64,000 nucleotides of DNA from Bidens hawaiensis (Eukaryota > Streptophyta > Magnoliopsida > Asterales > Asteraceae), in the NCBI GenBank assembly GCA_021521415.1, contig JAIQDT010000061.1:4402001-4466000 (forward strand), in the 5' to 3' direction. The number at the start of each line of letters is the position of its first letter. Position 1 is the first letter of the stretch. This document shows positions 33,756 through 43,771 of the stretch, piece after piece. A program made the translations under genes and the position numbers. Below the pieces are notes generated by a model. That model saw nothing but the letters and a program-made list of their open reading frames with translations. It was not told the DNA's origin and made no database searches.

Positions 33756-35684
33756 TAATATATATAAAAGAGAAGTTTGGCGACGCTGGACTATGATTGG
33801 TCCATTTGACAAGATTCCATTTGACCAAGTTTTTTTTTTGTTTGTCTTTTGTTTTGTTTTGTTTTTTTTTTGTTTTTCTTTTTTTTTCTTTTGTTTTAAA
33901 CTTTGATAATTATATTTCTAATTATCTTTGTTATGTTTGTTTTTTATTAGTTTAGTTCCAATACCAATATACCGTAACGGATGTGATAAGAATTGACATA
34001 ATTTGCTTAGACTTAGCGCATTTTGTTTTAGTTATAGTACCATAACGAAACTGACCAAATGACAATTCTTTTTTTTTAGTCCGGTTTTATAACGAATGTG
34101 AAAAACCCGACCAAATTTGCATAGACTCACCGCCAGGGACCAACAACGCTCGGGTTTTACCAACGCTCGAGTTTCACCTACCAACGCTATCCCAATGTTC
34201 CATCTCAATTTTTATAACCTTTTTTTGTTTTAGTTTCCGTACAATAACACATGTAACAGAAACTGACCGAATCATGTCAGCTTTGTTGGGTTAAGCTAGG
34301 GTTTTAGGCCCCAAAAATATAAAGGCCTCCAATTTAAAAGAAAAAAAATACGAAAATTAGGTTTTTACATTTGTCTGCTGTACCGAAGCTAGGATGGAGG
34401 CATGGAAGGAAGATAACTGAAGCAACAATCTTGGAAAACCTCATGCATGCGAATCAATAAATCACCATAATGACTAGAATTCAAGTCATTTATTTCTGTC
34501 ATGTTCACGTATTCTGTAAGTCTCAAGTTCTTTCGATTTGTAGGTTGAGTGTGACTACGTGAGCAGTGCGGAGGTGCGGTGAGTGCGTTTATCTATTTCA
34601 CACAGCCTATCAATTTAATTGTGACCCATGTGCGCTAATTGTGACACTCTGTTCCATTGAGGTTAGTTTACACTTTATGTGTTTATAATAATGAATCATA
34701 ATTCTTGCCCGATTTGAGGTTGCTTTCACAATACAAACTTTGCCCAATTTTTGATCTTTTTAAGAATCTGTCAATCTATCATTATATTTTATTGCTTGAA
34801 TACGGAGGTTATTTGCTATCACATTACATTGTTATTTGTTGGGATGAGCGTTTTCGGTACGGGTATCGAATTCGGTATCGAATCGGCACCAAGTTTTGAG
34901 TTTTCGGTATCGGTACGGTACCGGTATTTCCCGAACTTTTCACGAAATACCCGTACTGTATCAGTACCGAACCGATCCCGGTACCGGTACCAACTATTTC
35001 CGAATTTTGGGATCGGGATTTTCGGGATCGGTATCGGTACCATCCCGAGCTCATCCCTAGTTCTTTGCTACTAGTTTCAATGTCAAATTGACACCAAATC
35101 TACGACTTTAGTTATGCAAATAAATAAATAAAATTAAAAATATAAAGGAAAGCTTTAAATGAATCATTAAAAAAGATAGATTTTTAAAAGTTTCACAACC
35201 ACAAAAACTAATGAACCTACAAATAACAACCATTCTTTTAAACAATGAATCTACAAATGATGAATAACCTAAAAACATGATCCTAAGAATGATGAACTTT
35301 CGAATGCTTAAACGATTTGGCTCTTTTGTTGATTGAGAAGATTTTTCTAGCAGTAAACTAGTAATTAGTTATGATTTCATTAAACAATTTTCATCAAATA
35401 AACCGATGAAAGTAAATTTCATGCAAATGTTTTTTTCTGGGCAAAAAGTATAACATAATAAAAAAATCAACTCCGTCAACTATAAACTTTGTAGTTTATT
35501 TTTGCCGGTCCCAAGAGTGGGTTAAGGAAGAGTGTTTAAACTAAAAGGTTTTTGAAAGGCCACCAACTTTTTAGTTAGCTTGAGGCCTCCGAAATCCTTG
35601 GGTCGCCACTGCGGTAATGCTTGCGTCTTACCAACGTTCAGATGTACCAACCTGCCCGGCGCAACGCGCCGGGTTAAAAACTAG
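33747..35684 (+). mobile_element. Helitron, second member of the same family
   Basis: The 5' end TCTTCTTAGTAATATATATAAAAGAG lies after A (33746). The 3' end is the hairpin CCCGGCGCAACGCGCCGGG (35655-35673), then TTAAAAA and CTAG (35681-35684), followed by T. The hairpin is identical to that at 33726-33744. No Rep/helicase ORF is seen, so it is non-autonomous. It contains a nested hAT-like MITE and long poly-T tracts near 33830-33890. Confidence 0.7.
34841..35057. mobile_element. hAT-type MITE rich in GGTACCGGTATCGGTACC
   Basis: It has inverted ends GGGATGAGC...GCTCATCCC and internal palindromic GGTAYCG words. Flanks TATTTGTT (34833-34840) and TAGTTCTT (35058-35065) match at 6 of 8 bases, the hAT 8-bp duplication size. 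Confidence 0.78.
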
Positions 35685-36841
35685 TTATACGATAAACTTG
35701 GTGGATGGGCTGCTTGGTACGACGGGAATTTTGTGCTTATAATTTAACCTATTACCAGTAGAAGGATTTTTCGATCAATATATCGGGAAACCAGTATAGT
35801 GGTATATTATCTTATTGTATAAAAAATGTTCTACATATTTACATGTAAATATATAAATGTAATTAAAGAAATCATAAGATAAATTATTTACAAAACCTGA
35901 AGGTAAAATAAAAATATATAAAATCTTAAATACCAGTGGCGAAGCTTGACCATAGTCACAGCGGTGACCAAAGTCACGGACCCAAAAATATTCGGATCGG
36001 TGATTCGGTTTGGGCCGGGTTAGGTCAAACAATATGGAATCTAAATATCTAATTTTTCTGCATTCATTCAAAGTTCAAACGCTTGTTTTTACAACAATAA
36101 AAAAACAAAAACGAGATAAATTTTTAACAAATACCTAAAATATTCGTGTTAATGCGAGTAGAAGGGTGAATACCTAGAAGAAGAATTGCCTATTTGTTCA
36201 TCTTTTTTCTTTTTGAAAGAAAAAAATTGAATATACCTTGATTTCCTATGATTTACCTAATTAAAAAGATTCTATAGGATTGAGCTTAATCAAAATTTCA
36301 GCATATAATACCAATTATAAGCTTAATTGATTAATTTCCCTGAATCTCCAATTCCATAATTATAAGCCCTAATTTTATAATCCTTGAACAATAATCAAAA
36401 TACATGCAATAAAACCTTTAACAACTCAACAGTGGTGAATAATAAACTAAAATTAACAATTACCCTGCTGATTAGTGATTGCAACGTGCGGTTACTCAGT
36501 GATGCGACGTGTGTGGTGTCTCCAAGGCTGAAGGCATTGTCCTGTGTGTGGTGGATGGTGTTCTACAAGGCGGTGGCTGACAACTGCGAGCGGCGGACGA
36601 CAGTGTGCTTTGTGGTGGCCGGTGGTCTCTACTAAGGTTGTGCCTTTGAGTTCTGAACTAAATGATTGCTAAATGGTTTCCAAGCCTAGCCTAATGGCAA
36701 TCTTGAATTTATTTATTTATTTAAACAATTTTATTATTATTGTTACAAATAGTCCCCTTCAAGTTTGAGTTTTACAAAAACAAAGCTATTAGTATTCGAC
36801 GAGTATTTGTTAATAAAAAATGCGAGGTTTTATAAAAAGAA
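35685..36841. other. No supported gene
   Basis: AT-rich DNA with transposon-like pieces (for example AGTGGCGAAGCTTGACC at 35935). A short open frame at 36384-36635 has no recognisable motif. Confidence 0.4.
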
Positions 36842-37160
36842 GAGTTACTGGCCATTTTCGTCCATGTTGTTTGCTACTTTTGCCACTTAAGTCCAAAGTT
36901 TGAAATTTTGTCAATTTAGTCCTTATAGTTTTAAACATTAGCCAATTACGTCCCCCCCGTCTAACGGCATCCAACTATGTCGTTAGTTTAAGGGGTATTT
37001 TTATCTTTCTCCTGTTTATTTTTAGTTAATGGTCATTTTCGTCCCTGTGGTTTGATATTTTGCTACGTCAGTCTAAAGTTTGAAATTTTGTCAATTTTAT
37101 GTTTAATTTAATTAAGGTTTTTTTTTATCTTTAACCCCTAAGAGCATAATCCAAGCCCAA
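36842..37160. repeat. MULE-MITE-like terminal sequence
   Basis: It contains paired phrases typical of plant MITEs (ATTTTCGTCC, TTTGAAATTTTGTCAATTTT twice). A partial inverse (GCTACTTTTGCYACTT) occurs at 37800-37820, so it may be the outer left arm of a nest that includes the next two palindromes. Confidence 0.4.
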
Positions 37161-37272
37161 AACCATCGAGCATCGACCAAAACAGGTCTACATTTACTCT
37201 GTCGACAACAATAATCATACCCCCCTCATTTTAGCTTCTAGACATTTTCCGAACTCTCCCCCCCCCCCCCCC

Positions 37273-37795
37273 CCATGGTGGAATTCATTGGTAAAGTGGT
37301 CAAAGTAATTCCCTGAAACTGTACTATACCGATAAAACTAAAATCGTTTCTTTGGTTAATGCATAATAGTTAGGTTTTAGAGATTAATATCGTAGCAAAC
37401 ATCTTGGTCGAAATCAACATCATGAGGTCGAATAGCCCGCATTTCCATGTTTGCTCAAGAAATCGATACACTAGATCGCATATGTGTTCTTCAAATCATG
37501 GTGTTGTTCTTGAATTCTTCAAATCGACAACTCTAGGGTTGAGTTCGACTAATTCAAGAACAATACCACAATTCGAAGAACACATATGCGATTTAGTGCA
37601 TCGATTTCTTGAGCAAACATTGAAATGCGGGATATTCGACCTCCTGATGTTGATTTCGACCCAGATGTTTGTTACATATGTTAATCTCTAAACCCTAACT
37701 ATTATGCATTAATCAAATAAACAATTTTAGTCTTTTCGGTATAGTTCGGTTTTATGTAATTACCCTGACCACTTTACCAATGAATTCTATCATGG
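37273..37795. repeat. Large palindrome, about 250-bp arms
   Basis: The left arm 37273-37530 is the diverged inverse of 37551-37795, with a short centre. Long matching blocks include ATTCATTGGTAAAGTGGTCA and GCTCAAGAAATCGAT. A run of 17 C lies just outside at 37258-37274. Open frames across it are side effects of the palindrome. Confidence 0.85.
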
Positions 37796-37836
37796 ACTGA
37801 AGTAGCAAAAGTAGCAAAAAAAAAAAACTGAATTAA

Positions 37837-38339
37837 ATTTAGGAAAATTGGTTTTAAATAATCCCAACTATCACCTATTGGCAAATAACAGGCTCAACTT
37901 TGCACTTGGCTGGTGGCGGTCCTAACTAAAGGGATATTTGTTTTAAACGGGCCGCGACTAACGGATGTTAACCCCGTTAGTGATTTGCTGACGTGGACCT
38001 TCTTCTCCGGCCAGAAACCTGCAACTCGCCTCCATTCTCCCTAATATCATCACGCGGAGACAACAGCGGAGACACGTCGGTTAGGTTTCGTATGAGGGGA
38101 AAGATAGAGAGAGAGACGGTGTAACGATATTAGGGAGAATGGAGGTAAGTGGCAGGTTTCCGGCCGAAGAAGAAGGTCCACGTCAGCAAATCACTAACGG
38201 GGTTAACATCTGTTAGTCGTGGCTCGTTAAAAACAAATACCCCTTTAGTTAGGACCGTCATAAGCCAAGTGTAAAGTTGGGCATGTTATTTGCCAATAGG
38301 TGATAGTTAGGATTATTTAAAACCACTTTTCCTTAAATT
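37837..38339. mobile_element. Foldback element, about 230-bp arms
   Basis: The ends TTAGGAAAATTGG and CCACTTTTCCTTAA are inverses. The arms share blocks such as AACTATCACCTATTGGCAAATAACA and GTTAACCCCGTTAGTGATTTGCTGACGTGG in shorter matching pieces. The centre has GAGAGAGAGA. No clean target duplication because the flanks are AT-rich. Confidence 0.85.
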
Positions 38340-38756
38340 AAACATAAAATTGACAAAAATCAGTGGTGACCGTTAGCTTTTTGGAAAAATTCATTAGAGG
38401 TGACCACCCGCGCTCAATGCCTATAAAGGTTTTGGACAAAAATCGCGAAATTTACCCTATTAATCGAAAAAACGGCAATAACCTGGGTCACTCATGGTCC
38501 CAATAAACCTTCGCTCTTGTTAAATACCTATTGTTCGTCATCGTCAGTTTGTCAAAGCACGTACTTGTATTCCGCCAGCCAAACTTACTAATCAAACCCT
38601 GTCCAAAATCTTTCAACGACCAACGAATCTTTCAAATTGATACTTTCTTTTTAACAACCAACGAATCATTCAAATTGGCTACTGGCTAAATTCACCACAT
38701 CGGAATACACTCGTCTTTCGATCCCGAAAAAACCCTCACCGATGTGAGCGTATATA
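38340..38756. other. Unassigned DNA upstream of the Sirevirus env-leader fragment
   Basis: No gene. It may be part of the Sirevirus spacer between pol and env, but no match to element 1 was visible by eye. Confidence 0.35.
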
Positions 38757-39549
38757 TGTTATACGCTATACATATACGCCGTATAAGTTATACTTCGTGT
38801 AACTTACACACCGTATAACATATACGCCGTGTATGCTTGTCTATATATATAGTTTTCTTATTTCTTGTATTTATAACTTTCATTTTGATTAATATAAAAT
38901 TTTCTTTCTTTGCTTCTTTTATTCTTTTCTTTCTGGGTCATCGTTCGTCAACGATTACATGATATCTGAACAAGGTTCTTAATCCTGCTTTTTGTTTTAA
39001 CCGGTTTCTCTCAATTCATCGGTTTTCTCTTTTTCATCTGATCTTTTGACCATTTTTCTTTAATCATTCTTGTTTTTGTTCGGGAATTGATTGTTCCTTG
39101 ATCAATTCCATTTGTTTCATTCTTTTTATCTCTTTTCTACCTAATTGTTCATCTTTCCAGGAGTTTTAACCGTTCAAACTTCAATAAAAGTTCACAACAT
39201 GTCATATTCTTGTTTTTGAACCGTTTTAGGGATTCAAATTATTTCACATTCATTCTCACTCAAAATCTTGTCAATTTGTCCTTACTCAACTTATACGCCA
39301 CATAAGTCTGGCGCACAAGTCCTCTTTCTTCTCACACGTTGTATAACATTGTCCGTATAAGTTTCTCTACTTAAAAGCCGTGTAACTCCATCTTACACGT
39401 TGTATACGTTATACGGTGCATACCTTATACGTCGTATAAGGTTATATGCTGCATAAGTTCTTTCTCGCTTCTTCTCATGCATTTGTTTCGTTCTGCTATG
39501 TTCAATGGCAGCCACCAATCCAAATTTGGATATAATCAACATGTTTTTT
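38757..39549 (+). mobile_element. Fragment of a third Sirevirus: env promoter/leader and first codons
   Basis: A palindromic cluster of TATACGCCGTATAA-like words (38757-38834) is followed by CTATATATATAG (38841-38852), then a leader with a second cluster (39286-39460). An ATG at 39505 begins MAATNPNLDIINMF before an immediate poly-T. The order and the TATA-to-ATG distance (664) match element 1 (674). The frame is lost within about 16 codons. No further Sirevirus coding sequence follows. Confidence 0.5.
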
Positions 39550-39599
39550 TACTTATTTTTTTTTTATTTTACGTATTTTTTTTTAGAAATTATGAATAT

Positions 39600-39866
39600 T
39601 CATTTTGAAAGGTATATACGTGAGACAAAATCTACTAAATGAATCTTAATCTATTTATTTTAAATACCCTACTATAACCTATAACCATATCGTGGTCTCG
39701 TTTTATAATACCTCGGGAGCTAATGAAACTATTTTAGTAAATTGAACTGTCTCAATTCTCGGGCAATTGCACCAAAAACTCGAGTTCCTTTTGGATTTCC
39801 TTCTTGATCAATCACAACTGCAGCATTGTCATCATATCGTATTATCATACCGTTGTCACGTTTAAT
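39600..39866 (-). pseudogene. rpl14: Nuclear plastid DNA: 3' end of chloroplast rpl14 and spacer
   Basis: On the minus strand the C-terminal half of plastid ribosomal protein L14 is clear ([19 protein letters not shown], then IARELRQFN). A one-base loss shifts the frame just before the end. The remaining C-terminal codons and the TAA (39705-39703) are recognisable in the other frame. AT-rich sequence after it resembles the rpl14-rpl16 spacer. L14 belongs to the plastid large ribosomal subunit; this nuclear copy is not functional. The upstream (right) boundary is near 39866, where the similarity ends. Confidence 0.85.
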
Positions 39867-39977
39867 GTTCCTCTGACTATGTCCATCGATTCCTCGAATC
39901 CTCTTTACCTTCACACTTCTGATCATCCTAGGGTGATCCTCGTTTCCAAATTCTTTGATGGTATCGGATTCTAAGGT

Positions 39978-40082
39978 TAGAAAAGAGCAATGACAATTGC
40001 TCTGTCAGCTAAAAACAAGCTTGGTTTCATCAATAACACTTTAACCATGCCAAATAATGAGAAACAGATGCCAGTTTGGTAG
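39978..40082 (+). pseudogene. Ty1/copia gag N-terminal fragment
   Basis: The frame around 39981-40079 reads [17 protein letters not shown], the conserved core of many copia Gag N-termini. The preceding conserved tryptophan is TAG (39978-39980) and a second stop follows at 40080. About 35 codons only, no neighbours from the same element. Confidence 0.6.
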
Positions 40083-40151
40083 AGTTGTTTAAAAGGCTAG
40101 CCATGTATTTAAAGGCGAGCCAAAGGCAAGATTTTTCAGCAAAAAGTGACC

Positions 40152-40750
40152 TAAAGCGAAGTTGAGGCGCCCGCCTTTCGTACGCAAGTGGTTTTTAAGC
40201 ATCTAAATGTTGTGCAATATGATTTTTAGGTTGTGTTTGGATGTAGTTTATATATTAAATCATATATAATGCTTAAATATAGCTACACTGGGTTGGAATG
40301 TTAAATACCCATGATATATGCATATATAAATATTATATAAGTATGTTCTAGGTACAAAGCTCTCGTGTTTGTGCCTGACGCTTTATGCTTCTGTTTTAAA
40401 CCTCATCGCTTTTCTTCACCTCTCGCTTTTTAAAACTAGGCCTGTACCTTACTGATTATCAATTAAGCGAAGTTGAGGTGCTCGTATTTCATACGCAAAT
40501 GGTTTTTAAGCATCTATATACAAAATGATTTTTTACGTTGTGTTGTAGGTTGTTTACATATTAAATCATATGTGATGCTTAAATATAGTTACATTATGGA
40601 ATGAAATGTTAAAAACTCACGATATTATAAATATTATATAAGTGTGTTCACCTCGGGTACAAAAGGCTCTCGTTTTTGCGCCTGGCGATTTACACTTCTG
40701 TTGTAAACCTCGTCGCTTTTCTTCGCCTCTGGCTTTTTAAAACCAAGGCA
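40152..40750. repeat. Direct duplication, two units of about 290 bp
   Basis: Units 40152-40440 and 40466-40750 share GCGAAGTTGAGG, TGGTTTTTAAGCATCTA, TATTAAATCATAT and CTTCTGTTxTAAACCTCxTCGCTTTTCTTC. The inverse-like GCG-rich ends suggest a MITE-like origin. Confidence 0.75.
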
Positions 40751-41052
40751 GTGACAAGTATACTCGAAATGGCAAAGGCGCGCCATCCCCAAGACTCCAA
40801 CAGATGAATCTCGGACAAGTGCATCCCAAAGGTCTCAAGGATTGACAGCACAAACCGGCTAATCAGAAGGCGGAAGTTCCCGGTCATAAAGAACTCCTTA
40901 TATACAACAATCTTGCCGGCACGAGGTTCCATCAACGTCGTGCCAGCCGCCGGTAACTCAGGCTCGAAGGACGGGTCTATCCAGTACGTATTGACCACGT
41001 CCTCAAAGTTAGAGCATATCTTTAAGTATCCCCACTGGTACTTATTTCTCAT
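40690..41052 (-). pseudogene. Gypsy-type transposon ORF fragment (Transposase_28-like)
   Basis: The sequence FRLLISRFVLSILETFGMHLSEIH with upstream LPAAGTTL and VVYKEFF resembles the plant family annotated as putative gypsy-type transposon (Transposase_28). The end overlaps the duplicated repeat at 40690-40750 and is out of frame there. No other part of the element is seen. Confidence 0.45.
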
Positions 41053-41311
41053 ATATTTTCCAGTTACTCATACTAATTCTCACCTCGGAGTGTGGTTACG
41101 AGAAGCCCCCACCCCCCTCTTCCTCTTTCTCCTTCTCGTAACGAGCTCACGGTGTTAATTTCACGTTCTTCAAACACGTTCCAACCACCGTTTGTCGCTG
41201 TAGTGGTGGTCTCAAGCAGCGACGGTGAAGGAGGCGGCGGTCAAGGAGGCATCGACGCCTGTTAGGGCCGGTAGTAGCGGCGACAATCAGCCGCAGTGTG
41301 GATAACGATGG

Positions 41312-42272
41312 TGTTGGACTCGGTCTGCCCAAGACACATATCATTATTGATGTGGCTAGTACGTTATGATCCAAGTCGGGTCATACCCAATAACAAGCTA
41401 GACAAACACCAATAATATTTGTTTATATATGATATGATCATAACAAACAAATACTAACACTTGAGTTATTTGGAAAGAGGTTTCTAAATACATTGTACTT
41501 GTGAAATAAATAAATCATATGGATGATTTATACTTTGAAAGAGAGCATTCCATAGTGTTATTTAAGATGGTTAAATAACAATATGTGAATAATGGTTACC
41601 AAGCATGTTACCTATATTGTGTTATATTTATTTTGGAAAATAACACAATATGAGTTTTATGATATAAAACTTATTTAAAGACAAAAATATATATATAATT
41701 TGAAATGGGTGAGAGGGTGCCCCCCCCCCCCCTTTACTCTCTTACACCTTTTATTTTATATTATTATGTTTTCTTTAGTGGAGACATGCATTGGATGTGA
41801 GTGGGTGCCATGGGTGGTGCTTCCATTGACTCCCTAACTCTCTTTCATTCATTCATTCAATTTTTTGCAAGTAACAAAACATTCCTCTCTTCCTTTTTCT
41901 CCCATTTTTGGCCACAAGAAAGAACATCAAGGAGGAGTTGGTTTTTCTAGTGAATCCTAGCTAAACAAAGGTGTATTGCCGGAGGCTTGGGGTATGCTAG
42001 CTTGAGGAGCTTCCATATTCAAGTTCTTGCCTTTCAATTACTCTTTCTTCACCCGGTTTTTGGTTACTTGAAAGGTAGTTTAACATGCATGAACTTATAG
42101 TGACATGCATGTGTTTGATAGTATGTATTTCGTATATGGATCCGAGTTTGGGTTTTGCATGTATAAAATTGGTTTTATACACTATAAACTAACAATATTT
42201 AAAACATTTATCCGCTGCGTTTTTGGTAAAAATAAGGTTTTATCACTTTGATAATCTTGTTAAAACCCAACA
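41312..42272 (+). repeat. 5' LTR of copia 3
   Basis: 961 bp. It contains a C-run near 41719-41732, much shorter than in the 3' LTR. Ends in CCAACA, inverse of TGTTGG. Confidence 0.95.
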
Positions 42273-42273
42273 A

Positions 42274-42287
42274 TGGCATCAAGAGCC
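42274..42287 (+). promoter_or_regulatory. Primer binding site of copia 3
   Basis: TGGCATCAAGAGCC lies one base after the LTR. It is a variant of the usual TGGTATCAGAGC tRNA-Met site. Confidence 0.65.
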
Positions 42288-43771
42288 GCTTGTACGGATG
42301 CATGCTTCATTAAACCCGAAAATTTTCGGGTTTATGGTGGGTGGGGTTTTACCATTTGGTGAAAATTTTAGGGGTTTTGGTTACCCCATGGTTTTTCAAG
42401 GTTATGCTTTATATGCATGTGGTAATCTTGAAAAACTAAGTCATTTGGATAATTGATTGTGTTGTTTGGACAACAACCCGAAACTTTCGGTTTGGTTGGT
42501 TTTTGGGCCGAAAGTTTGAGGAAAAAGGGGAACCATATTGGTCTTGTATTATTGCACATTTGGATGTGTATTGGATGTTCGTAACCTAGCCATGGCCTTG
42601 TGTTTGGTTGAATGATTGTGTTGATGTGTTTGTTTATTCAAGTGGTTGTTTGTTCATTCGATATGGTTGTAATATTTATTTGGGTTTCTAATCTATTTAT
42701 TCATTCATTTGGTTTGTAATAATAAGTAGATTAGATGCATTTTTTTACTAGAAAAATGTATTAGGACATATTTTGTAAAAAAATATGCAAGGATAGAAGC
42801 CCAAATAAAGTGGAGACCACAACACGGGGGTGAACACTTGTAGCATTTGGATGCAGGATCAAGTGGGAGTTCACCGACACAAGATTATGTCCTTTCGGGT
42901 CCCTTAAGAAAGACCTTTTTGACACACTTGTCTTCGGTCAACAAGTGTAGTTAACATTAGGAGGCTATGGTTATGAATTTGTGGTTGTATGTTTTATGCT
43001 TGCATGGTTGATTTTCTTTTGTTTGTGTTATTGCAATATGGTTTGCTAACTACTTAAAATCAACAACTAGCATAAAATTGGTTCCTTAGAAATCGTTAAG
43101 TAATAAAAATTGGTTTTATTAAAGTATAATGATTTCATAATAAAATGGGTTCTATTAATAGGAATTTTATAATGGGTTTTTCAACTTAATACCACACATT
43201 TGAATGCATGCAAATGAAAGGTACATAAAAGCTTTTCCAATCTAGAATTTAGAAAACTAAAATCCCTTTTATAAAATAAGTCGAACACCATCTTTTTATA
43301 CAACACTCGAATCACTTGGGAACTCGATATGGGATAAAGGTCACCTAACTATGTTGGAGGAAACTTGGGAGTTTGAGGTGGGTTTACCATATAAGTGGGA
43401 TAAAAGTCACCTAACCACTTGTATATGTAAACTCACACGTGTGTATAAGTAGGACGACTTAAATTGGAAACCATATGAATAGTGTCACCGAAGCATGATA
43501 TACAATGGTGTTGATGAGATTAAACATGCCAACTAAACATAAGATGTTTAACCGATCCCATAAAACTAGAAGTTGCAAAGGTTGCAATTGTCAAACGTTG
43601 ACTACCTTGTTAATTTAAATAGTAGGATAAAGGTCACCTAACTACTATTTGAATGTAACGTTGGGTTCTAGATTTTAATCATTAATTGTCTAGGAGACAT
43701 AAAGGGTATTAACGATTAAAATTAATTATTGATATCGAAAATACTAAAATTGAGCTTTGTTATATTTGTAG
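42288..43771 (+). other. Long untranslated leader of copia 3
   Basis: About 1.5 kb without a credible gene. The motif GGATAAAGGTCACCTAACTA occurs three times (43331, 43399 and 43624, small changes), each about 20 bases. Confidence 0.7.

Noticed and set aside
33403..33906. 167-codon Phe-rich frame
   Set aside because: Produced by poly-T tracts of the Helitron body.
34705..35074. Overlapping open frames rich in RYR and GIG repeats
   Set aside because: Caused by GGTATCGGTACC words of the hAT-type MITE.
36384..36635. 83-codon frame with Cys/Val-rich end
   Set aside because: No homologue or splice context recognised; left as unassigned DNA.
37404..37691. 95-codon open frame
   Set aside because: It spans the centre of a palindrome; the second half mirrors the first on the other strand, so openness is not evidence of coding.
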